Shown here in pieces: positions 43,714-50,626 of a stretch of 64,000 nucleotides of DNA (the first letter of the stretch is position 1; each line of letters begins with the position of its first letter). The stretch comes from an uncultured Bacteroidales bacterium (GTDB taxonomy: Bacteria > Bacteroidota > Bacteroidia > Bacteroidales > Bacteroidaceae), in the NCBI GenBank assembly GCA_902779875.1, contig CACZCX010000011.1:1-64000 (forward strand). The letters run 5' to 3'. A program made the position numbers and the translations under genes. The notes beneath the pieces are model-generated. The model searched no databases, was not told where the DNA came from, and saw only the letters and a list, made by a program, of their open reading frames with translations.

Positions 43714-44508
43714 CTTTTTGAGGATGCGGCGGATGAGGCTTTCGCTGATGCCGGTTATGCGGGCAATCTGCCGGTTGCTGGCGCCGAAAGCATGTATCTT
43801 TTCCAGGATTGCCGCCTTTTGGGGCTTGGAATAGGACTGAATGTCCTTGATGTGCTCCACGCCGCAGTCCAAGAGTATAAAATCGCGTACTATTTCATCG
43901 CTCAGCCTGAATGGTGACTCGTTGTTGATATCAAGAATGCGCTGGGCCTTGGGCATCGGCTCATCGACCAACTCTTTCAGTGTCTGTAGGGGAACTCGGG
44001 ATAGTATTTGGCTGATGGAATATAACTTGATGTAACACAGTTTGTTAAGGAATTCCCGCCAGCTGCTCCATTCGTAATCTTCGGCCCTTTTTACCAGTCC
44101 GCCGGCGATGGGGTTCTGGTGTATGTATCGGATCAGAGTCTGGAAATAGGCCCAGTCATTGACCGGTTCGCTGCGGAATCGGCCCTGGAAAAGGTGCCCC
44201 GTATGGCCGTATTTGAGGTTGTAGTATTGTGCGTACGATATCGTGATGCCTTTTATTAAGTCCGATAAGCACTCGTCCTTTTCCTGAATGAGCAGATGGA
44301 CGTGGTTGGACATCAGGCAATAAGAATACAATACACAGCAGGGTGGTAACGTATCGTGCTCATTATCTTGCGGATAGCACTTTTGCTGGAGAATTGTCAG
44401 AAACCTGAGGTAATCTTCATTGCTTTCAAAAATGTCTTGCTTGTTGTTGCCTCTTAGCATTACGTGATAAACGCCGGTAGTGCTGGCTGCTCTGTATTTT
44501 CTGGTCAT
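43711..44508 (-). CDS. REP-associated tyrosine transposase (RAYT, Y1/IS200-like)
   Basis: This 265-residue protein has the Y1 transposase pattern of RAYTs: YHVMLRGNNKQDIF near 14-27, the HUH motif SNHVHLL with His69 and His71, and RYIHQNPIAGGL with the likely catalytic Tyr128. A C-terminal helix-turn-helix (ASNRQIARITGISESLIRRI, about 243-262) is an extra DNA-binding part seen in some members. RAYTs cut and join single strands at REP palindromes and are usually kept as single-copy genes. All catalytic residues are present, so it is probably active or recently active. Its stop is provided by the palindrome. Confidence 0.92.
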   Translation of the reverse strand: MTRKYRAASTTGVYHVMLRGNNKQDIFESNEDYLRFLTILQQKCYPQDNEHDTLPPCCVLYSYCLMSNHVHLLIQEKDECLSDLIKGITISYAQYYNLKYGHTGHLFQGRFRSEPVNDWAYFQTLIRYIHQNPIAGGLVKRAEDYEWSSWREFLNKLCYIKLYSISQILSRVPLQTLKELVDEPMPKAQRILDINNESPFRLSDEIVRDFILLDCGVEHIKDIQSYSKPQKAAILEKIHAFGASNRQIARITGISESLIRRILKK

Positions 44509-44609
44509 GTTTTATAGGTATTAAATTAAACATATGCAAACAATTCTGTTGTTGCAAATGTAAGCATTCGGACCAATTATAATGAATTATGGGGAGGAAA
44601 AGTGAAGAT

Positions 44610-44673
44610 TGACGCAAAGGGGTCGTTTCGTTTTGCGTCATTTGACGCATTGTTAAACGACCCCTTTGCGTCA
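44610..44673. repeat. REP-like palindrome pair, family B, right flank of the transposase gene
   Basis: The units 44610-44640 and 44643-44673 are separated by TT. Arms TGACGCAAA and TTTGCGTCA enclose GGGGTCGTTTCG in the first. The second, inverted, has the AATGCG-type arm. The minus-strand stop of the YdeI-like gene lies in its last three bases. Confidence 0.9.
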
Positions 44674-45246
44674 CTTTAATCGGCCAAAATCATTCCAGCC
44701 GGACTGGAGTTTGCCGTTGTGGGTGTCTTGTATCAGTTTTTCCAGAGTCTTTTGGGCGTATTCGGGGCGGTTGGTGTGCTGATAGTGCTGGATCCGGTCG
44801 GCTTTTATGCGTTTGTAGGTTTCGGGGAATGACTGCCAATTCATCCACGCTTGCTTATCGGCCCTGATGGCATTGAGCAACCAGTCTTCAAAGACAAACA
44901 GCGCGGGGGCCAAATCAGGTGCTACAGCCAGTCCGGCGGGGGTCATCTCTCCGTTTTTTACAAGCCTCCTGCAGCGCTCCAGATTCTGCTCGCACCAGTT
45001 GCTGCGCTTGCGGCGCGGGGTAAAATGCTGTATGGGTTTGCCCTCATCGATCCGCTTCATGGTACTGTCAATCCAGCCAAAACAGAGCGCCACCTCGACG
45101 GCATCCACGTATCGGACCACACCGGGGTAATCGGCCTCCGCCCGGTTTATGCGCAGCCAGAAATCACTGACTTTGTCGTGATTCTTCTCATACCACCGAT
45201 ACAATTCCGCGCGCGTATGAATGTCAAGCAGATTGGTTACCTCCAT
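44671..45246 (-). CDS. YdeI/OmpD-associated family protein
   Basis: This 191-residue protein matches the YdeI family: VALCFGWIDSTMKRID and FTPRRKRSNWCEQN are its most conserved parts. The C-terminal helical part is less conserved. In other bacteria members affect resistance to antimicrobial peptides or polymyxin, but the mechanism is unknown. No signal peptide is seen. The last codon and stop lie in a family B palindrome, and the upstream region is full of the same elements. Confidence 0.85.
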   Translation of the reverse strand: MEVTNLLDIHTRAELYRWYEKNHDKVSDFWLRINRAEADYPGVVRYVDAVEVALCFGWIDSTMKRIDEGKPIQHFTPRRKRSNWCEQNLERCRRLVKNGEMTPAGLAVAPDLAPALFVFEDWLLNAIRADKQAWMNWQSFPETYKRIKADRIQHYQHTNRPEYAQKTLEKLIQDTHNGKLQSGWNDFGRLK

Positions 45247-45262
45247 AACATAAGCTCAAAAA

Positions 45263-45359
45263 TGACGCAAAGTTAAACGACCCCAATGCGTCAAACGACC
45301 CCAATGCGTCAAGTGACGCAAAACGAAACGACCCCTTTGCGTCCAACCCCTTTGCGTCA
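45263..45359. repeat. Family B palindrome array upstream of the YdeI-like gene
   Basis: A full unit (45263-45293) is followed by a half (45294-45311), another near-full unit (45314-45344, one end base changed) and a half (45345-45359). Halves consist of ACGACCCC with AATGCGTCA, or ACCCC with TTTGCGTCA. All halves are in one orientation, so this array is not a simple pair. Confidence 0.85.
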
Positions 45360-45404
45360 CAAATATACTCGTTTTTGCCGACTGCCGGGAACAGGACAAA
45401 TGTG

Positions 45405-45412
45405 TATCTTTG
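45405..45412 (+). promoter_or_regulatory. -7 box for the 45417 gene, leaderless spacing
   Basis: TATCTTTG, then four bases (CAGC), then ATG. The TTTG upstream is 27 bases away, too far for the usual spacing. Confidence 0.5.
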
Positions 45413-45416
45413 CAGC

Positions 45417-45806
45417 ATGATAAATCGTTCCAGCCTCTATTACATTGCCGCCGTTATCTGGGGTATTCCGGGAGTTATTATTACAGTCAAGGGTGTATCG
45501 GCCTATTTTGCGGCCGATAAGTCACAACTGTGGTGGTTAATGCTCATTACCGCTCTGGTCCTGACGGGATTCATTTTCATGTTCAGACGTATTGTAGCCA
45601 AATATTGCAGGTTTATTCAGGAGCAACCCGAGCGCACATCGGTCTTAAAGACATTTCCGGTGCGCGGATGGGTGATTGTAATTTTCATGATGTGCCTGGG
45701 TATGGCCCTCAAGATCATTGGCGTGCCCACAGCATTCACTGCATCTTTCTACAGCGGCCTGGGTCCGGCGCTGCTCACTGCCGCCATCCTCTTCCTGAAA
45801 AAGTGA
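45417..45806 (+). CDS. Small membrane protein of unknown function
   Basis: This 129-residue protein has about four membrane segments (about 8-26, 34-52, 83-102, 107-125) and a short basic loop (RRIVAKYCRFIQEQPE). No family is recognised. The ATG at 45417 is preferred over one 42 bases upstream because the -7 box lies between them. The end (FLKK and TGA) runs into a family B arm, TGACGCAAAG. It is the only plus-strand gene of the patch. Confidence 0.75.
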   Translation: MINRSSLYYIAAVIWGIPGVIITVKGVSAYFAADKSQLWWLMLITALVLTGFIFMFRRIVAKYCRFIQEQPERTSVLKTFPVRGWVIVIFMMCLGMALKIIGVPTAFTASFYSGLGPALLTAAILFLKK

Positions 45807-45903
45807 CGCAAAGTTAAATGACGCAAAGTTAAACGACCCCAATGCGTCTCGACCCCAATGCGTCTAAAAAGGGGGCCAAACAGAACCGTCCCCTTTGGCC
45901 CCC
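45804..45903. repeat. Mosaic of family B and family A palindromes
   Basis: Family B: a half at 45804-45818, a unit at 45819-45848 and a half at 45849-45865. Directly after is a family A unit (45871-45903, arms GGGGGCCAAA and TTTGGCCCCC, 10-bp stem). The two families meet with a five-base A run. The family A unit encodes the last residues of the XRE gene on the minus strand. Confidence 0.9.
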
Positions 45904-46742
45904 AGTGTGAGCTCGGAGCTGAATCCGTTGAGCTCTACCTGGTAGGGGGCATCGGGACTGACGGTTACGGAGTCGGCGGTGATGAGGCGGGTGTTGAGGC
46001 CGCGGCAGCGCGTGCGGACCTGAACGCCTGCAGGTATGAGCAGATGTGATACCGAACCGGTCTGATTCACGGAGATGTCGCCGTCAAGGGTGTTGCAGAT
46101 GATACGCATATCCTGGCTGCCGGTTATATCGATCGTGCTGTGTACATCGTCTAGCGTCAGTTCACGGGCGTTGGTGTCAAGCTCCATCAGCTGGGCGGTT
46201 ATCTGACGGACGTTCAAACGGCCGGTCTTGGCCGCCACCTCTACGGATTTGATATATTTCTGGGGCAGGAGCACCTCAAGTGACAGCGATTTGCCGCAGA
46301 GTGTCTTGGCAAGGCTGGTGCGGATATCCACATCGAATGAGCGGCCGCTGTCATCGGCCTTGACCTTGAGCAGTCTGTCAAGATCCTTTATCTCATGGGA
46401 GCCGGCGTAAAGCTGCAGTTTCTCGCCGTCGTATGCGCGGATGGTGAGGTCTGAACTCACGAACAGGTTCATATCGAACTTGCAGAGCCTGTCTATGTCA
46501 TACTCCACATGGCTCTCGTAGAGGAAGCGCTTCTGCGCCACGGCTTTCTCCTCGGCCATCAGTTCGTCGAGAGTGATTGAGAACAGGTTGGAGAGAGCTA
46601 CAAGATTGTAGATGTCAGGTAGGCCGTCGCCGCTTTCCCATTTGGTGATGGCCTGACGCGATACGTTGATTTTCTCGCCCAGCTGCTCCTGTGAGAGCCC
46701 GGCGTTCTTTCTTAATGTGCGGATTTTCTCTGATAGTTTCAT
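45864..46742 (-). CDS. XRE-family regulator with DUF4097-like beta domain; C-terminus from a REP unit
   Basis: This 292-residue protein has an XRE helix-turn-helix (LSQEQLGEKINVSRQAITKW, about 16-35, then GLPDIYNLVALSNLFSITLDEL) and a long beta part resembling DUF4097, a right-handed beta-like fold (residues about 95-275, many short hydrophobic strands). It probably represses genes in response to an envelope or ligand signal. The final residues (GAKGDGSVWPPF) are translated from a family A palindrome, and the TAG lies in its trailing T run. The natural C-terminus may have been replaced. It is divergent from the TonB-dependent receptor gene. Confidence 0.85.
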   Translation of the reverse strand: MKLSEKIRTLRKNAGLSQEQLGEKINVSRQAITKWESGDGLPDIYNLVALSNLFSITLDELMAEEKAVAQKRFLYESHVEYDIDRLCKFDMNLFVSSDLTIRAYDGEKLQLYAGSHEIKDLDRLLKVKADDSGRSFDVDIRTSLAKTLCGKSLSLEVLLPQKYIKSVEVAAKTGRLNVRQITAQLMELDTNARELTLDDVHSTIDITGSQDMRIICNTLDGDISVNQTGSVSHLLIPAGVQVRTRCRGLNTRLITADSVTVSPDAPYQVELNGFSSELTLGAKGDGSVWPPF

Positions 46743-46759
46743 AACCTTGGTTTTTGCTG

Positions 46760-46790
46760 CAAAAGTACCTCCAGACTATGTCCTGTGCAA
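46760..46790 (-). promoter_or_regulatory. Promoter of the XRE-family gene
   Basis: On the minus strand TTG (46788-46790), 20 bases, then TACTTTTG (46760-46767), both consensus. The leader is short, 17 bases. Confidence 0.7.
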
Positions 46791-46820
46791 GCATCCTTGC
46801 ATTACATGCTCCCAAATGAA

Positions 46821-46837
46821 TGCTACTCTGCGTAGCA
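46821..46837. promoter_or_regulatory. Dyad between the XRE gene and the TonB receptor gene
   Basis: TGCTAC-TCTGC-GTAGCA, a 6-bp perfect dyad with a 5-base centre, lies between the two divergent promoters. GTAGC recurs once at 46868. It is a candidate operator of the XRE regulator for both genes. Binding is not shown. Confidence 0.4.
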
Positions 46838-46903
46838 AATATACAAACAATCGGAATGCAACGCAAAGTAGCAGGATTAAAACCCGATGTAAACTTTGCT
46901 TTC

Positions 46904-46934
46904 TTGTGGAGGACTCTGCGCCGCCATACTTTTG
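46904..46934 (+). promoter_or_regulatory. Promoter of the TonB-dependent receptor gene
   Basis: TTG (46904-46906), 20 bases, then TACTTTTG (46927-46934), 20 bases before the ATG. Both boxes and spacing are consensus. Confidence 0.75.
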
Positions 46935-46954
46935 CGGCAAAAATTTTTAGGACA

Positions 46955-49261
46955 ATGAAAAAGCAAATCACATTAATCGCGCTGTCAGTATTAAGTACGG
47001 CGCTTCAGGCACAGGTCATCCGCGGAACAATAAAGGATGCCGTAACAACAGAACCCATTCCCTTTGCCACAGTACTCCTTGTGGGTGAGGATAAAGGTTG
47101 CGCGGCCGATGAAAACGGTCAGTACATAATAGAGAATGCCGCCTTGGGTCGACACACCATCCAGATAAGCAGCCTTGGTTATGAATCGGCCGTATTCAAG
47201 GAGGTGGCTGTCGTGAGCGCCCGCGAGACGGTGCTGGATGCCGAGCTCCGTGAGTCATCGGAGATGCTTGCTGCGGTCGATATCCGCCCCGTAGTGTATA
47301 AGGAGGCCACGCTCAACAGGATGGTGGCCGTAGGAGGACGTATGTTCTCGGTCGATGAGGCGGCCCGATATGCGGGCGGTTTTGACGATCCGGCCCGTCT
47401 GGCAACCTCTTTTGCCGGCGTGGCATCGGGCGGAAGCAACAACGGAATCTCCATCCACGGCAACGCCCCCCATCTGCTGCTGTGGCGTCTTGAGGATGTG
47501 GAGATTCCCAATCCCAACCATTATGCCGATATCTCCGTGCTGGGCGGCGGAATATTCTCGTCACTGAGCGCGCAGGTGATAGGCAATTCCGATTTCCTGT
47601 CATCGGCCTTCCCGGCAGAGTACAGCAATGCGGTGTCGGGCGTGTTTGACATGAAGATGCGGACCGGTAACGCCAGCAGTCGCGAACACACGGTGCAGGT
47701 GGGCGTGGCGGGCATCGACCTGGCATCGGAAGGGCCCATCGGCCGTAACGGGGCATCGTACATTGTCAATTACCGATACTCCATGACCGGACTGGTTGAC
47801 CAGCTGGGGCTGATTGACATGGAGGACCAGAACCTGCATTATCAGGATCTCAATTTCAAGGTCAGCATGCCAGTGACGGACCGTGCAAACCTGGCTCTTT
47901 GGGGTACCGGATTCATTGACCGTTTTGATTCCTACACGCGTGCGGAGCTGCGCAAATACCGCAAGGATTTCATGCAGTCCTACTCCAATCAGTTCATGGG
48001 GGCTGCGGGTCTCTCTTACACTCAGGGACTGAGCAATGGGCAACTCAAATCGGTCATCGCGGTGACTGCGTTCTCTGACAGCAACGGCGAGGACTGGCTG
48101 GACAATCAGGATCAGGCCAGCCCTCATATGCTCCTCACTCATGATTACACCAATCTGATTGCCAAGACCACATATATCCGCAAGTGGAATCCTGAGGTCA
48201 CGACACAGCTGGGGGCGCAGTACACGCATATGTTCTACGATATGAACATGACCATGTCGCAGTCCATGGGGGCCGATATGATGCCGGTGTATGACGGTCA
48301 GGGCAACAGCGGCCTGATGATGGCGTTCGTGTCAAACTCGTGGCGGCCGTCATCGGACTGGACGGTAAACCTGGGACTGAACGGGCAGTATATGAGCCTG
48401 AATGGTGCCGGAACCATCGAGCCGCGCATCGGCCTTACCTGGAATCCTGCCGAGTCCATGAGCCTGAGCCTGGGTTACGGACTGTACTCCAGGGCTGAGA
48501 AGACCGATGTGTACTTTGTGAATACCGGCGGCGGATATGTGAACAAGGGACTGGGGTTCACCAAGGCGCATCACTTTATGCTCTCCTGGAACTGGAATCT
48601 GTCTGATAACCTGCATCTCAGGGTGGAGCCGTATTTCCAGCATCTGTATGACGTCCCGGTTGAGGAGGGCACATCCTACAGCGTCCTTAACCGCACGGAG
48701 TTCTTCCTGGATAAAAAACTTGTGAACAAAGGACTTGGACGTAACTACGGCGTTGACGTGACGCTTGAGCGCTATCTGGATCGCGGGTGGTACGGCATGT
48801 TAAGCTCATCGGTCTTCAAGTCCCGATACCGTGGCGGTGACGGCGTGTGGCACAGCACCCGATATGACCGCGGGTTCATCATCAACGGACTTTTGGGTAA
48901 GGAGTGGTCTTTTGACAGCGGCCGGAAAGTGCTGTCGCTGAACCTCAAGGCGACATGTCAGGGCGGTGACAGAACATCGGCCGTGGATATTGACGCCACT
49001 CAGGCCGATCCCTCCCATGCCATCCATTACGTGGAGTCCGATGCGTACTGCAACCGGTACAATCCCATGTTCATACTTCACTACACGGCGTCATTCCGCA
49101 TAAACAGGGCACGCTGCTCGCATGAGTGGTCCATAAAGCATGTCAACGCAACCGGCACTCCCAGCTACTACGGGCATGAGTTCAACGAGCTGACCGGTCA
49201 GGTTGAGCCGGGTGCGTTCACATTCTCCCTTCCAAACATCTCCTATAAGATCAACTTCTGA
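46955..49261 (+). CDS. TonB-dependent receptor
   Basis: This 768-residue protein has a signal peptide (MKKQITLIALSVLSTALQAQ), a regulatory-like beta domain (IRGTIKDAVTTEPIPFATVLL, in parts), a plug (GGSNNGISIHGNAPHLLL, then EYSNAVSGVFDMKMRTG) and a barrel ending FSLPNISYKINF. It imports a ligand with TonB energy. The size and order match barrels found without SusD partners. A start 135 bases upstream is rejected because a consensus promoter lies between it and 46955. A family A palindrome lies two bases after the stop. Confidence 0.88.
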   Translation: MKKQITLIALSVLSTALQAQVIRGTIKDAVTTEPIPFATVLLVGEDKGCAADENGQYIIENAALGRHTIQISSLGYESAVFKEVAVVSARETVLDAELRESSEMLAAVDIRPVVYKEATLNRMVAVGGRMFSVDEAARYAGGFDDPARLATSFAGVASGGSNNGISIHGNAPHLLLWRLEDVEIPNPNHYADISVLGGGIFSSLSAQVIGNSDFLSSAFPAEYSNAVSGVFDMKMRTGNASSREHTVQVGVAGIDLASEGPIGRNGASYIVNYRYSMTGLVDQLGLIDMEDQNLHYQDLNFKVSMPVTDRANLALWGTGFIDRFDSYTRAELRKYRKDFMQSYSNQFMGAAGLSYTQGLSNGQLKSVIAVTAFSDSNGEDWLDNQDQASPHMLLTHDYTNLIAKTTYIRKWNPEVTTQLGAQYTHMFYDMNMTMSQSMGADMMPVYDGQGNSGLMMAFVSNSWRPSSDWTVNLGLNGQYMSLNGAGTIEPRIGLTWNPAESMSLSLGYGLYSRAEKTDVYFVNTGGGYVNKGLGFTKAHHFMLSWNWNLSDNLHLRVEPYFQHLYDVPVEEGTSYSVLNRTEFFLDKKLVNKGLGRNYGVDVTLERYLDRGWYGMLSSSVFKSRYRGGDGVWHSTRYDRGFIINGLLGKEWSFDSGRKVLSLNLKATCQGGDRTSAVDIDATQADPSHAIHYVESDAYCNRYNPMFILHYTASFRINRARCSHEWSIKHVNATGTPSYYGHEFNELTGQVEPGAFTFSLPNISYKINF

Positions 49262-49262
49262 T

Positions 49263-49298
49263 GGAGCCAAAGGGGACGGTTCTGTTTGGCCCCCTTTT
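49263..49298. repeat. REP-like palindrome, family A (single unit)
   Basis: GGAGCCAAA, core GGGGACGGTTCTG, TTTGGCCCC, then CCTTTTT. The arm with T run could act as a terminator. It begins two bases after the TGA of the receptor gene. Confidence 0.85.
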
Positions 49299-49352
49299 TG
49301 CATTTCCGCGAATTATTGCTTTCATTTGTGAATCCTAATCTTTCCAATTAAT

Positions 49353-50507
49353 ATGAAAAAGTTTGCATTACTCCTTGTGACGGCTACCCTTGTGTTGTCG
49401 TGTGGTAACAGGAAATCGGGCCTGTTGTTTGATGTCCGTGAGTCGGATTTTGTGAATAAGGCTGAGACGACTGTTCAGGGGGCGGTGGTCAATGCCGAAT
49501 GGCCTTTGGGCATTAGGGATATTATCGTATGTGATTCATTCCTGGTTGTGAACACTGAAGGAAAGGGGGCTTCGATGTATGTCTATTCTGATGATTGTGA
49601 ATTTCTGGGCCGTTTCTGCTTTATCGGCCGGGCAAAGAATGAATTTTTCAGATCTGCTGATATCAAATGTGAACAGACTTTTAAGGATGCCGATGGCAAT
49701 ACCCTGATTCCTTTAATTGACCACGACTATGGTGTTAAGTTGATGAATCTTCAGGAATCGGTCAAAAACCATAATACGACCATTGTTGCGGAGAACAGGT
49801 ATACAGCCTCAAGGATAGTATCCGTTTTCAAGGATGGTGATGACGGATACGGTGTGATTTCGGCCAAATACGATTTCCTGTTTCTGGACGATGACATAAA
49901 CCATACGTTTGAGGAATATTTGTTCCGTGATTTCAATGGCACTGTGTATGTCTATCCGCATTATGCTGTCATGCATGATACTGTGCAGGTGAAAGAAATA
50001 TGGCTGTTCGATAAATCTGACAAGAATTATTCCGAGAACTTGACCGGAGGCTTATACAAACATCCCAAACGCAATCTAATTATTAAGCCGCTTTTGGATA
50101 TGGATTATATCCTGTTTTTTGACCTGGATAATGACACTACCTTTGCGATCCATCAGTCAGGTTCTCGTTCTTTTAAAGATGGAATACCGCCTTTAGTGGT
50201 GAAAACGGTTCCTAATCTCCTCGGATATGACGAGATAGTAGCCGAATATGTTCCTCATTTTGGAGATGTGGCGTTTGCAGAATCATTCTTTATGGTGCTA
50301 TATTATGCCACAGACTATGATGTCAACAAACCTGATGGCGGAAAGGATTCTTGTGAACTGATGTTCTTTGACTGGGACGGGAACTTCCTGAAATCAGTAG
50401 AGTTGGATCATTTTGTTTCAGGTATCTCATATGATGAAAGGAAACAGATCCTTTATGCGTATGAATACACCACCGGCTGTGTCCTTCGCTACGATCTCTC
50501 AAAGTGA
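49353..50507 (+). CDS. Six-bladed beta-propeller-like lipoprotein
   Basis: This 384-residue protein has a lipoprotein signal (MKKFALLLVTATLVLSC, lipid Cys at 17). The body has repeated short strands with aspartates and tyrosines (VNTEGKGASMYVYSDDCEFL, part; FFDWDGNFLKSVEL near the end) as in the BF3886-type or 6-bladed propeller proteins of Bacteroidetes. Function is unknown; many lie in surface-binding or regulatory settings. Codon use is more AT-rich than its neighbours, which may reflect transfer or lower expression. It sits between the TonB receptor and GH97. Confidence 0.75.
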   Translation: MKKFALLLVTATLVLSCGNRKSGLLFDVRESDFVNKAETTVQGAVVNAEWPLGIRDIIVCDSFLVVNTEGKGASMYVYSDDCEFLGRFCFIGRAKNEFFRSADIKCEQTFKDADGNTLIPLIDHDYGVKLMNLQESVKNHNTTIVAENRYTASRIVSVFKDGDDGYGVISAKYDFLFLDDDINHTFEEYLFRDFNGTVYVYPHYAVMHDTVQVKEIWLFDKSDKNYSENLTGGLYKHPKRNLIIKPLLDMDYILFFDLDNDTTFAIHQSGSRSFKDGIPPLVVKTVPNLLGYDEIVAEYVPHFGDVAFAESFFMVLYYATDYDVNKPDGGKDSCELMFFDWDGNFLKSVELDHFVSGISYDERKQILYAYEYTTGCVLRYDLSK

Positions 50508-50514
50508 GCAAAAG

Positions 50515-50588
50515 GGAGCCAAAGGGGACGGTTCTGTTTGGCCCCCTCGCAGAAAAAGGAGCCAAACAGAACCGTCCCCTTTGGCTCC
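50515..50588. repeat. REP-like palindrome pair, family A (50515-50545 and 50558-50588)
   Basis: Head-to-head units with cores GGGGACGGTTCTG. The pair starts eight bases after the propeller gene stop and ends eight bases before the -7 box of the GH97 gene, so it also lies in its upstream region. Confidence 0.9.
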
Positions 50589-50595
50589 TTTTTGT

Positions 50596-50603
50596 TATCT
50601 TTG
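50596..50603 (+). promoter_or_regulatory. -7 box for the GH97 gene
   Basis: TATCTTTG, exact to consensus, 23 bases before the ATG. The upstream TTG box would lie in the palindrome and is not at the usual distance. Confidence 0.55.
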
Positions 50604-50626
50604 AAGCAGAATTAGTAAAGCCAATT

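Larger units (their letters stand above)
43650..44673 (-). mobile_element. RAYT transposase gene flanked by direct copies of a 64-base palindrome block
   Basis: Blocks 43650-43713 and 44610-44673 are in the same orientation and differ at about five positions. Between them is one transposase gene and about 100 bases of AT-rich leader. This is the likely mobile or formerly mobile unit. Recombination between the blocks would leave one block and remove the gene. No target-site duplication was identified. Confidence 0.65.

Noticed and set aside
45263..45359. CRISPR-like array, because similar units of about 30 bases repeat closely.
   Set aside because: Units are themselves palindromic, spacing is irregular, there are no unique spacers of even length, and no cas genes are present.
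40121..45866. Integron-like gene cassettes, because GTTAAAC and GTTTAAC pieces recur between short genes and the genes end at the same sequence.
   Set aside because: There is no integron integrase, the genes run in both orientations, and the repeats are short hairpins of about 31 bases that match a REP/RAYT layout better than attC sites.
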